From: CAIQJJ01 sp964606085
GTDB lineage: Bacteria; Chloroflexota; Anaerolineae; Anaerolineales; UBA4823
Direction: 5' to 3'
Assembly: GCA_964606085.1 (NCBI GenBank)
Contig: CAZSFD010000001.1
Coordinates: forward strand, 186,001 to 250,000
Length of the DNA stretch: 64,000 bases
Both the position numbers and the translations under genes were made by a program. This document shows positions 35,696 to 43,361 of this stretch, piece by piece (the first letter of the stretch is position 1; each line of letters begins with the position of its first letter). The notes under the pieces are model-generated. The model saw nothing but the letters and a program-made list of their open reading frames with translations, did not search any database and was not told the origin of the DNA.

Positions 35696-36658
35696 ATGAA
35701 CACCCTCTCGATTGGCAAAATCCGTGGCCTGCAGCAGTGCAGTACCGCCCGCGCCACCCTCACCACCCTGGCGCTCGACCATCGCCAGAACTTGCGCAAA
35801 TCGCTCAACCCGCAGTCGCCCGAAAGCGTCACCGAGGCCGAACTGACCGGCTTCAAGGTGCAGGTGGCCGCGGCCCTGGGGTGCGCGGCTACCTCGGTGC
35901 TGATTGACCCCGAATTTGGCGCGGCGCAGGCGGTGGCCGCCGGGGCCATCCCGCACAGCGCCGGGCTGGTGGTGGCCGTCGAAGCCAGCGGCTATACCGG
36001 CGACCCTGCCGCCCGCCAGAGCCGCGTGCTGCCGGGCTGGAGCGTGGCAAAAGTGCGGCGCATGGGCGCCAGCATGGTCAAACTGCTGGTCTACTATCAC
36101 CCCGATGCCCCCACCGCCGCTGAGATCGAAGCCTTCGTGCGCCAGGTGGCTGCCGATTGCACCGCCCACGACATCCCCCTGATGCTCGAACCGCTCTCCT
36201 ACCCGCTCGACCCGGCGCAAAAATCGCTCGCCTCTGACGAGAAGCGCTACGCCGTCATCGAAACCGCCCGCCGCCTGACGCCGCTCGGCGTGGAGGTGCT
36301 GAAGGCGGAGTTCCCGCTCGCCAGCGACGCCCCCGCCAGCGAGTGGGCCGCCGCCTGCCGCGACCTCAACACCGCCAGCGTTGCCCCCTGGATTCTGCTC
36401 TCCGCCGCCGTAGATTTCGAGACCTACCTGCGCCAGGTGACAACCGCCTGCCAGGAAGGGGCTTCGGGCATTGCCGTGGGCCGTGCGGTGTGGAAGGAAG
36501 CGGTCAGCTTGCAGGGAGATGCCCGCGCCGCCTTCCTGCGCGACGTGGCCTACCCCCGCCTCGAACGCCTGACCGCCCTGTGCCAGGCCCTGGCCCGCCC
36601 GTGGACGGACTTTTTCGCCGCGCCAGAACTCACGACGGAATGGTATGCGAATTATTAG
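35696..36658 (+). CDS. Class I aldolase of the LacD/YihT (tagatose-1,6-bisphosphate / sulfofructose-phosphate) family
   Basis: 320 residues, AAGGA before the ATG. The sequence follows the LacD/YihT barrel: LALDHRQNLR near the start, KLLVYYHPDA, LEPLSYP, VLKAEFPLA with the probable Schiff-base lysine, WILLSAAVDFE and GIAVGRAVW. It would cleave or form a ketose phosphate with dihydroxyacetone phosphate. Substrate cannot be fixed because no sugar transport or kinase gene is adjacent. Its end overlaps the next gene by 14 bases. Confidence 0.82.
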   Translation: MNTLSIGKIRGLQQCSTARATLTTLALDHRQNLRKSLNPQSPESVTEAELTGFKVQVAAALGCAATSVLIDPEFGAAQAVAAGAIPHSAGLVVAVEASGYTGDPAARQSRVLPGWSVAKVRRMGASMVKLLVYYHPDAPTAAEIEAFVRQVAADCTAHDIPLMLEPLSYPLDPAQKSLASDEKRYAVIETARRLTPLGVEVLKAEFPLASDAPASEWAAACRDLNTASVAPWILLSAAVDFETYLRQVTTACQEGASGIAVGRAVWKEAVSLQGDARAAFLRDVAYPRLERLTALCQALARPWTDFFAAPELTTEWYANY

Positions 36659-37544
36659 TTTATTCACCAAAAAGGTCACGAAGGTACACGACGGTTTAAA
36701 GAAATTCCTTTGCGGCCCTTTGTGTCCTTTGTGGTTGATTTTCCTTATCACCGCCTGCCAGCCTGTCGCATCTGCTGCGCCCGCCTCGCCCACGCCCGGC
36801 CTCACCGTCAGCGCGACGCCCCTCTCTGCAACCGAAACACCCGCACCCACCGCTACAACAACACCCACCGCCACAGACCTCCCAACCAGCGCTACGCCCA
36901 TCCCGCCAACGGTGACCCATACGCCATCCCCCACCCCGCGCGGCGCGCTCACCTGGGAGCAGGAACGCCTGCTCTACGAAGCCTCGCAGCGCTACCTGGC
37001 CGAAACCACCGACAAAGCCAACGAAATCATCCACCAGCAAATAGACTACCTGCCCGGCAACGTCGAAGATGCCTCGCTGGTGTGCGGCCCGCTTTCGGCC
37101 ATTTTGCTGCGCGAGGCTGGCGTGCTGCCCGCTGACACCGACCTACACGCCTTCTGGCTGCTCGACCCCGCAATCAACCAGCCCACCCTGCAAACCTACT
37201 TCCCCCAAGAGCGCTTCGCCTGGTACCACTTCGATACGCCCATGCACGAGTTCGATTTTGCCGCCTTCCCCCTGCTGCCCGGCGATTTTCTCTATCTCTA
37301 CCCCGGCCGCAATGGCACGTTTGAACACATGATCACGGTGACGAAAGTGGATGAAGCAGGCCGCGCTTACACGGTGAGCAATCTCAACACCACCGCGGGC
37401 TTCGTCATTCGCGAGCTGATGCTCTACGACCCGGCCCAGCCCGGCGTCGGCCAAATCTACGATTGGGCCAATATCGAGTTGAACAAATGGCTCGGCCTCA
37501 CCGGCGGCGCTGGTTTTGACCTATGGCGGCTCACAAATCCGTAA
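36645..37544 (+). CDS. Lipoprotein with Thr/Pro linker and possible C39/NlpC-like cysteine peptidase domain
   Basis: 299 residues. ATG 36645 is the only ATG before the mature part. Residues 20-38 form a lipoprotein signal (LCPLWLIFLITAC, lipid Cys38). Residues 40-105 are a Thr/Pro-rich spacer. The outer domain has CGPLSAILLREAG (C147) and FEHMITVTKVD (H228), a Cys-His pair as in C39- or NlpC-like peptidases. The catalytic call is inferred from these motifs only. The DNA encoding the signal peptide matches a dispersed-repeat style sequence (36657-36745). Confidence 0.7.
   Translation: MRIISLFTKKVTKVHDGLKKFLCGPLCPLWLIFLITACQPVASAAPASPTPGLTVSATPLSATETPAPTATTTPTATDLPTSATPIPPTVTHTPSPTPRGALTWEQERLLYEASQRYLAETTDKANEIIHQQIDYLPGNVEDASLVCGPLSAILLREAGVLPADTDLHAFWLLDPAINQPTLQTYFPQERFAWYHFDTPMHEFDFAAFPLLPGDFLYLYPGRNGTFEHMITVTKVDEAGRAYTVSNLNTTAGFVIRELMLYDPAQPGVGQIYDWANIELNKWLGLTGGAGFDLWRLTNP
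36657..36745. repeat. Dispersed-repeat sequence supplying the lipoprotein N-terminus
   Basis: AAGGTCACGAAGGTACACGA followed by CCTTTGTGTCCTTTGTGG has the CACGAAGG/CCTTTGTG inverted style of repeats that normally lie between genes in such genomes. Here it is in frame at the start of the lipoprotein. Confidence 0.45.
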
Positions 37545-37548
37545 ACGA

Positions 37549-37614
37549 AACAGGATGTACAGAATATGCAGGATAAAATTCAACATCCATCCTGTCTATC
37601 CTGTACATCCTGTT
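37549..37614. repeat. Inverted repeat with ATCCTGT units
   Basis: AACAGGATGTACAG (37549-37562) and CTGTACATCCTGTT (37601-37614) are perfect inverted copies, with CAGGAT and ATCCTG units between. It fills the gap before the nitroreductase gene and could act as a transcript hairpin without a T-run. Confidence 0.65.
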
Positions 37615-37633
37615 AAATTTTTAAAGGATTCCC

Positions 37634-38398
37634 ATGACTAACGAAACGATCAACCTGATCCACCAGCACGGCTCCGTGCGCGACTACAAACCCGACCCCC
37701 TGCCCGGCGCACTCGTCGAAACAATCATTGCCGCGGCCCAACGCACGTCCAGCTCGTCTAACCTGCAAACCTACAGCGTTGTCGCCGTCACCGACCAGGC
37801 CAAACGCACCCAACTGCGTGAATGGTGCGGCGGGCAGAAACACGTCGAACAGGCCCCGCTCTTCCTCACCTGGTGCGCCGACCTGGCCCGCCTGGATCGC
37901 GCCTGCGAACTGCGCGGCTACACCCACGAGCCGGGCTATTTCGAGAACTTTCTCATTGCCGCGGTAGATGCCGTCATCGCCGCCCAAAGCGCGGCCCTGG
38001 CGGCGCAGTCGCTTGGCCTGGGCATCTGCTACATCGGCTCGCTGCGCAACCATCCCGACAAAGTGATCGAACTGCTTGGCCTGCCCAGGCTGGTCTTCCC
38101 CATCGTCGGCATGACGGTCGGCTGGCCGGCCAGCACGCCGCCCATTCGCCCGCGCCTGCCGCTGGAAGCCGTGCTGCACTGGGAAAGCTACAACGCCGAT
38201 CAAGATGCCGCCCTGCTGCAGTACGACGCCGCGATGGCCGCTACCGGCATCTACAAAGACCGCCAGGTGCCCGCCCCCGGCAAACCAGAAGAGATGGTGG
38301 CCTACGGCTGGCTGGAGCATTCTGCCCGCCGCGCCGCGCAAGTGCTGCGCGCCGAACTGCGCAGCGTGATCGAGGCGCAAGGTTTCGCTTTGAAATAA
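37634..38398 (+). CDS. NfsA-like FMN nitroreductase
   Basis: 254 residues. The start (LIHQHGSVRDYKPDPLP), TSSSSNLQTYSVVAV, GGQKHVEQAPLFLTWCADLAR and LGLGICYIGSLRNHP are typical of the NfsA/FRP flavin oxidoreductase subfamily, soluble NADPH-dependent enzymes that reduce nitro compounds or quinones. Length agrees with the family. ATG of the next gene overlaps its TAA stop, so the two are coupled. Confidence 0.92.
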   Translation: MTNETINLIHQHGSVRDYKPDPLPGALVETIIAAAQRTSSSSNLQTYSVVAVTDQAKRTQLREWCGGQKHVEQAPLFLTWCADLARLDRACELRGYTHEPGYFENFLIAAVDAVIAAQSAALAAQSLGLGICYIGSLRNHPDKVIELLGLPRLVFPIVGMTVGWPASTPPIRPRLPLEAVLHWESYNADQDAALLQYDAAMAATGIYKDRQVPAPGKPEEMVAYGWLEHSARRAAQVLRAELRSVIEAQGFALK

Positions 38399-39216
38399 TG
38401 CCCCCTCGCCACCCCCTCGCCATCCCCAAAAAACCGCAAGGCCAGCCCACGCGCGGCAAAACGGCCCGCAACCGGCTGCGCCAGGTGGATCATTTCGTCC
38501 TGCGCTACGACCCCGGCTTGTTGGCGCGGCAGGATGGCGATTTTGCCAACGCCCTGTATGTCGACCTGGGCTACGGGGCCGAGGCCACCACCACCCTCGA
38601 AAGCGCTGAACGCTTCCGTAAACTCAACCCCGAACTGCGCATTCTGGGCGTAGAGATTGACCCCGCACGCGTGGCCGCCGCCCAGCCCTTCGCCGATGAA
38701 CGCACCTTTTTCCGGCTGGGCGGCTTCAATGTGCCGCTGCTGCCCGGCGAGAGCATCCGGCTGATGCGGGCCTTCAATGTGCTGCGGCAGTACGAGGCAG
38801 ATCAGGTGGCCCCCGCCTGGGAACAGATGGGGCGCGGCGTGCTGCCCGGCGGTTTGCTGATCGAAGGCACGTCGAACCCCACGGGGGCGATCTGGGCCGC
38901 CAACGTGCTGCGCCGCGGCGAAAACGCCTGGCAGGCGGAGGCGCTCGTCTTCTTCACCAATTTCCACCTCGGCTTCGATCCCGGCGAATTTCAGACCATA
39001 CTGCCCAAGAATTACATCCACCGCGTCATCCCGGGCGAACCAATCTACGACTTTTTCGCCGCCTGGAAAGCCGCCGCCAACGAAAGCAGCGCCGCGCAAA
39101 CCTGGGGCTTACGGCAGTGGTTCATCGCCGCGGCGGAGCGGTTGGCTGAACGGGGGTATGGAATCAATTTGCAGCGGGGATGGTTAGCGAAGGGGTGGCT
39201 GATCTGGATCAAATAA
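38398..39216 (+). CDS. SAM-dependent methyltransferase-like protein
   Basis: 272 residues from ATG 38398 overlapping the nitroreductase stop; the same frame is open much further upstream but that part lies inside the nitroreductase gene. A motif-I-like YVDLGYGAEATTTLE and motif-II-like LGVEIDPARVAAA indicate a Rossmann methyltransferase. Acceptor unknown: it lacks an obvious NPPF/NPPY motif. The N-terminus is Arg/Pro-rich. It may modify a small molecule or protein; the enzymatic call is moderate. Confidence 0.7.
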   Translation: MPPRHPLAIPKKPQGQPTRGKTARNRLRQVDHFVLRYDPGLLARQDGDFANALYVDLGYGAEATTTLESAERFRKLNPELRILGVEIDPARVAAAQPFADERTFFRLGGFNVPLLPGESIRLMRAFNVLRQYEADQVAPAWEQMGRGVLPGGLLIEGTSNPTGAIWAANVLRRGENAWQAEALVFFTNFHLGFDPGEFQTILPKNYIHRVIPGEPIYDFFAAWKAAANESSAAQTWGLRQWFIAAAERLAERGYGINLQRGWLAKGWLIWIK

Positions 39217-39238
39217 ACTTCGGCAGTCTTGGGCGAGC

Positions 39239-40378
39239 CTAAGGTTCGCTCGACTTGGGAAGTTTGAGTTCACGTCCCTTCCAGCGCGGCCCGCCGCGCA
39301 AGCGCCACCAGACCGACTGCGCGGCAATGACGGTCATCAGAATCACCGAAATGGGCAGGAAGAGGGCGTCGCGCAGGCGTTGGCCGCTCACCGCCGCCGT
39401 GATCGCCCGCAGGCTGACGCCCAATGCCGCCAGGCCCAATGGCCCCCACGGATACAGCGGCGAGACGGGCAGCCGCCAGCCAAACGCCAGCCACAGCCAG
39501 GGGAACAAGAACAAGGCCCAATGAAAGAACGTGGAAAAGAGTAAAAAGACGAGCGAATTGGCATGACCTGCCAGGATGTTCTTGGCGAAGCCATGGCGCA
39601 CCTGCTGCCAGTTGGCATACATGCGCGTTTGCAGCAAACCGCCGCCATCGGCCATGCGCAAACGCCGCCCGGCCCGCTTGACCGCCCAGGCAAAGCCCAT
39701 ATCTTCGACAATGTTCTGGCGTACCGCACCGTGACCGCCCACCTGGGCATACACCGGTCGGCGAAAAACCAGGCATTGCCCGTTGGCGGCGGCAAATACG
39801 GGCCAGGGCGTATGATGGACGGCCAAAATGGGCAAATACCCCACAATGGTAAAAGCCATCAACGGCACCACCAGGCGTTCGGCCCAGGTGTGGGTGATCT
39901 GCGTCGGCCAGATCGTCAGCAGGTCGGCGCGGGTTTGCTCGAAGTGGGCGACGAGTGCCGTTAGCGCCCCCGGCTGCCAGCGCACGTCGGCGTCGGTGAA
40001 GATGAGTAGTTCGCCGGTGGCGTGTTCGCTCAATTGCTGGCAGGCCCAGGCTTTGCCCAGCCAGCCGGGGGGCAGTGGTTTGCCAGGGAAAAGGCGCAGC
40101 CGCGGGTCGCCAGCGGCGGCGGCGAGGGCTATTTCAGCCGTGCCATCGCCCGAATGATCATCCAGGATCAGAATTTCGAGGGCGGGGTAATCTTGCGCCA
40201 GCAGGCTGCGTACGGTTTCGGCGATGACGGCGGCTTCGTTGCGGGCCGGGATGAGCAGCGAAACCCGCTGCGCTCCCGTTGAGGCTGGCCGCAAGCGCGG
40301 AAACGCCAGGGCATTGACCAGGGCGATCAGATTGAGCAATAACAGGGGGAAAAGCAGAGCGAGGAAAAGAAACGCCAT
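39239..40378 (-). CDS. Family 2 glycosyltransferase, CrtQ-like membrane protein
   Basis: 379 residues. An N-terminal membrane segment is followed by a GT2 domain (LLIPARNEAAVIAETV, ILDDHSGDGT, FTDADVRW, VEDMGFAWA) and four C-terminal hydrophobic helices. The arrangement is that of CrtQ-like transferases that glycosylate carotenoid acids or lipids. Carotenoid genes occur 11 kb away in the window. It lies 18 bases after the DUF1232-like gene in a leftward unit with PlsY. Confidence 0.85.
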   Translation of the reverse strand: MAFLFLALLFPLLLLNLIALVNALAFPRLRPASTGAQRVSLLIPARNEAAVIAETVRSLLAQDYPALEILILDDHSGDGTAEIALAAAAGDPRLRLFPGKPLPPGWLGKAWACQQLSEHATGELLIFTDADVRWQPGALTALVAHFEQTRADLLTIWPTQITHTWAERLVVPLMAFTIVGYLPILAVHHTPWPVFAAANGQCLVFRRPVYAQVGGHGAVRQNIVEDMGFAWAVKRAGRRLRMADGGGLLQTRMYANWQQVRHGFAKNILAGHANSLVFLLFSTFFHWALFLFPWLWLAFGWRLPVSPLYPWGPLGLAALGVSLRAITAAVSGQRLRDALFLPISVILMTVIAAQSVWWRLRGGPRWKGRELKLPKSSEP

Positions 40379-40396
40379 GAAGATGGGATGTGCGCG

Positions 40397-40882
40397 TTAG
40401 CTTTCCTGGCTGGCGCGGTTGGCCCCGGCGGCCGCCACGGCAATCGCCAGCAGGTTGACGACCAACTCATCTATGCCGCCGGGAATGAAGCCGCCGAAGA
40501 AAACGTAAACGGCGGCTGCCAGCAACGGCACGATGATCCAGCGCGGCGTGTTGGGGTCTTTGCGCAGCGCCAGGGCGTAAGTCATCAGCGATCCCAGGGC
40601 GGTCACGGCGGCATCGTCGGCGCCGAGGGGGATCAGGTCGGGGCTGAGGGTGTAGCCGAGGCTGAGCAGGTAGGGCAGGCTGACGGTCAGCCAGTTCAGG
40701 TCGCGCACCTGCGCAAGGGTCAATCCCCCCAGGATGAAGAGCGCCAGGAATGCGCCAAACATGATCAGCAGGCCGGTTTGGAGGTCGTGGTAATACCAGC
40801 CCAGGCCCAGCCCGATCAGCGGCAGCACCAGGGCCGCCAGGAAGAACACGATAGCGATGAATAATTTTGTGCGGTCGTTCAT
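40397..40882 (-). CDS. DUF1232/YkvA-like small membrane protein
   Basis: 161 residues from ATG 40882; an upstream in-frame start at 41002 would run inside plsY and gives an implausible Cys/Arg-rich head, so it is rejected. Three or four hydrophobic helices are visible, with a YTLSPDLIPLGADDAAV segment matching the DUF1232 core. Function of the family is not established. The gene starts 4 bases after the plsY stop. Confidence 0.7.
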   Translation of the reverse strand: MNDRTKLFIAIVFFLAALVLPLIGLGLGWYYHDLQTGLLIMFGAFLALFILGGLTLAQVRDLNWLTVSLPYLLSLGYTLSPDLIPLGADDAAVTALGSLMTYALALRKDPNTPRWIIVPLLAAAVYVFFGGFIPGGIDELVVNLLAIAVAAAGANRASQES

Positions 40883-40886
40883 GGGC

Positions 40887-41471
40887 CTATTGTACACCCC
40901 GGCGGCGGATTGCCGGCCAGCGGTGTAGATCGTGGCGGTATTTCCAGCCCAACAAGATGACCTGCCCCGCCCACACGGCCAGCAACAGCGGGTCGGGGGC
41001 AAAGGCGAACAAATAGATGCCCACCGCCAGCAATGCCGTCATCATTGCCCAGCCCGAGGCGCTCAGGATGGCGAACGCCAGCGAAAGCGCCGCCAGGGCC
41101 ACGGCTGGCACCACCCACAACGTCAGACCGATCCAGATGCCCAGGGCGGTGGCTGCGCCCTTGCCGCCTTGCCCGCGTAGAAAGGGCGAGAAGGCGTGTC
41201 CGAGCATCGGGGTCAGGGCGATCAGCACCATCCACGGCCCACGCCAGCCGAAAACCTGGTAGGCCAGGCCGACGGGCAGCGCGGCTTTGCTCACGTCGAG
41301 CAGCAGCACCGCCAGGCCGAGTTTCCAGCCGCCGGCTTTGAGGGCGTTGGTGGCGCCCGGGTTGCGGTCGCCCACCTGGCGCGGGTCATGCCCGGTGCGT
41401 TTGCCCAGCCAGACGGAGAAGGGCAGGGAGCCGAGGAGAAAGGCGAGAAGGGAGAAGGTGAGGGGGTACAA
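40887..41471 (-). CDS. plsY: Glycerol-3-phosphate acyltransferase PlsY
   Basis: 194 residues with five or more membrane helices. Conserved PlsY motifs are present: GSLPFSVWLGK, GDRNPGATNALKAGG, GHAFSPFLRGQGGKGAAT. It transfers acyl groups from acyl-phosphate to glycerol-3-phosphate, the first step of phospholipid synthesis. Length agrees with the family. First of a leftward group with the DUF1232-like protein and the glycosyltransferase. Confidence 0.95.
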   Translation of the reverse strand: MYPLTFSLLAFLLGSLPFSVWLGKRTGHDPRQVGDRNPGATNALKAGGWKLGLAVLLLDVSKAALPVGLAYQVFGWRGPWMVLIALTPMLGHAFSPFLRGQGGKGAATALGIWIGLTLWVVPAVALAALSLAFAILSASGWAMMTALLAVGIYLFAFAPDPLLLAVWAGQVILLGWKYRHDLHRWPAIRRRGVQ

Positions 41472-41563
41472 GGGGAAAAGGTGATCTGGTCGTTAGACCG
41501 CTCCGAAACAGATGCCCATGATCGGGTTGAGTATCAGCAGATGAAAATTCAGATGCTTAGTTT

Positions 41564-42715
41564 TTATAAGGCTTCGGTCAAAATCCCCGCCATTTCTTCT
41601 TCTGTCAGCGCCACCGGGTTCGCTTTCATACTGCTGGCTCGGGCGGCTTTTGGGATGAGGGCGGGGATTTGGTCAGCCGTAAAGTGATTGGCAGAAAGTG
41701 GGGGGATGCACAGGTCGGCACAGAGTTGGTGGAGGAAGGCTACGCCATCGGTGCGGCGGGCGTGGGGGTTGGCGGTGAGCAACCGGGCGATTTCATCGTA
41801 ACGCGATAAAACCTGGCTTTCGGGCTGGCGGGCTTCGAGAGCGCGGATGTTGGCTGCTACCACGAAGGGCAGCAGGCGGGCGCATAGCGCGCCATGAGGG
41901 GCGTCCATTTGCCCCCCCAGTGGCCCGGCGAAGCCATGCACAGCGCCCAACCCGGCATTGGCCAGCGCCAGGCCGCTGAGCAGCGCGGCATACGACAAAT
42001 CCTGGCGGGCGGCGGGGTCGTCGCTTGCATAGGCGCGGCGCAGCGAGCGGGCCGAACGGGTGATGCCATCGCGGCAAAGCGCATCTACCAGCGGGTTGGG
42101 TTTGTTGCAGGTGAAGGGTTCGATCAGTTGCGTCAGCGCATCCAGGCCGGTGCTGGCAGTGACGGCGGGCGGCAGGCCGTAGGTACGCGCAGGGTCAACC
42201 AACGCCAGGCGCGGCAGCATGAGCGGGCTGCGCAAACTGACCTTGACGCCATGCTCCGGCGAGCCGATCACGGCGTTGCGGGTGACTTCGCTGCCGGTGC
42301 CGGCGGTGGTAGGAATGGCGATGAAGGGCAGCGGGGCATTCAACAACGCCCGTCCCTGGCCGATCACTTCCAGGTAATCCAGCACGTCGCCGGGGTTGGC
42401 CGCCAGGGCGGCAATGGCCTTGCCTGCATCGAGGGCGCTGCCGCCGCCGAAACCGATCACCAGGCTGCAATCGGCCTGGCGGGCCAGTTCCACGCCCCGC
42501 CGCACGGTCTCGACCAGCGGTTCGCCGGCGACCGAAAAGGTAGTGACGGCGACCGATTGAGCGGCGAGCGCATCCAACAAAGCCGCGGCACGCGCGGGAT
42601 TGGCCCCGGTGACGAGCAGGGCGCGCTGGCCCATATTGGCAGCCCGCTGCCCGGCCTCGGCGATCAGGCCGGGGCCGAAGATGATTTGGGTGGCGGTGGC
42701 AAATTCAAATCGCAT
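41564..42715 (-). CDS. Iron-containing alcohol dehydrogenase
   Basis: 383 residues. Typical motifs: GGGSALDAGKAIAAL for NAD binding, PTTAGTGSEVTRNAVI, and the metal-binding histidines in GAVHGFAGPLGG and DAPHGALCARLL. Soluble group III alcohol dehydrogenase; the substrate (alcohol, lactaldehyde, maleylacetate type) cannot be told from sequence. It is divergent from the MarR regulator gene and the 122-base gap between them holds that gene's promoter. Confidence 0.92.
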   Translation of the reverse strand: MRFEFATATQIIFGPGLIAEAGQRAANMGQRALLVTGANPARAAALLDALAAQSVAVTTFSVAGEPLVETVRRGVELARQADCSLVIGFGGGSALDAGKAIAALAANPGDVLDYLEVIGQGRALLNAPLPFIAIPTTAGTGSEVTRNAVIGSPEHGVKVSLRSPLMLPRLALVDPARTYGLPPAVTASTGLDALTQLIEPFTCNKPNPLVDALCRDGITRSARSLRRAYASDDPAARQDLSYAALLSGLALANAGLGAVHGFAGPLGGQMDAPHGALCARLLPFVVAANIRALEARQPESQVLSRYDEIARLLTANPHARRTDGVAFLHQLCADLCIPPLSANHFTADQIPALIPKAARASSMKANPVALTEEEMAGILTEAL

Positions 42716-42771
42716 GGCGTGATTTTAACTGAAAAAGTGGTCATTCATCCATTTCAAATGCAAACCCATGA

Positions 42772-42800
42772 TTGACAATCCACGCGCCCCTCGGTACAAT
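42772..42800 (+). promoter_or_regulatory. Consensus sigma-70-type promoter of the MarR/ABC exporter unit
   Basis: TTGACA, 17-base spacer and TACAAT, 38 bases before the MarR start codon. This is among the best promoters seen in the window. Confidence 0.75.
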
Positions 42801-42812
42801 CAATTAACCCAC

Positions 42813-42835
42813 TTAACTATTCGTAGAATTAACTA
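42813..42835 (+). promoter_or_regulatory. Candidate MarR operator
   Basis: Two direct TTAACTA units flank a TTCGTAGAA dyad, immediately after the predicted transcription start and just before the MarR ATG. The position suits autorepression. Confidence 0.45.
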
Positions 42836-42837
42836 CC

Positions 42838-43305
42838 ATGCCCCCGTCCGACACCCTCACCCAACAAACCATCGAGCGCTTCTGGGAAACCATCCCCCCC
42901 ACCTGGAACCGCATTCGCCAACGCATTCGCGCCAGTGCCAGCGAAGATTTCGGCATCTCGGTTGAGCAGTTTCACATCTTGCGCCACATCCGCAAGGGAT
43001 TTCGCACCATTAGCGCATTGGCCGAGGAGCGCCTGATCAGCCGCCCTGCCGCCAGCCAGATTGTGGACGCGTTGGTGGGCAAGGGGCTGGTCGAACGCTG
43101 CCCCTCTGCCGAAGACCGCCGCCGGGTTGACCTGACCCTGACCGAAGCCGGTAACGAACTGCTCAACGCCATCTTCCAGCAAAACCGCGCCTGGATGCAA
43201 ACCCGACTCGCCGCCCTCGACGAAGACGAACTCGCCCGCCTGCTCGATGGGTTGGAAGTTTTGCAAAGGGCGTTTGGCGAGTCGGGCGAAGAAAAGCACC
43301 CATAG
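42838..43305 (+). CDS. MarR-family transcriptional regulator
   Basis: 155 residues with a winged helix: HILRHIRKGFRTISALAEERLISRPAASQIVD forms the helix-turn-helix (quoted in two parts: positions 45-60 and 61-76) and LVERCPSAEDRRRVDLTLTE the wing. A typical dimeric repressor released by small molecules. It precedes two ABC exporter half-genes, so it probably controls them and itself. Its stop codon lies within a GCGCAA-type repeat. Confidence 0.93.
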   Translation: MPPSDTLTQQTIERFWETIPPTWNRIRQRIRASASEDFGISVEQFHILRHIRKGFRTISALAEERLISRPAASQIVDALVGKGLVERCPSAEDRRRVDLTLTEAGNELLNAIFQQNRAWMQTRLAALDEDELARLLDGLEVLQRAFGESGEEKHP

Positions 43306-43341
43306 CGCAAACCTATCGCAAGTCAGAGACTTGCGCCACAA
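43303..43341. repeat. GCGCAA-family palindromic repeat, copy 2
   Basis: CGCAAGTC and GACTTGCG pair around a 3-base loop (43317-43335), followed by CCACAAG. The TAG of the MarR gene starts the repeat. Confidence 0.6.
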
Positions 43342-43361
43342 GCTACCCACACAGGAACAAA

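Noticed and set aside
39226..39256. Possible terminator between the methyltransferase-like gene and the convergent glycosyltransferase gene
   Set aside because: The stem (GCGAGCC/GGTTCGC) is short with a mismatch and lacks a T-run on either strand.
40883..41002. Upstream extension of the DUF1232-like gene
   Set aside because: It lies inside plsY and encodes an implausible Cys/Trp/Arg-rich stretch.
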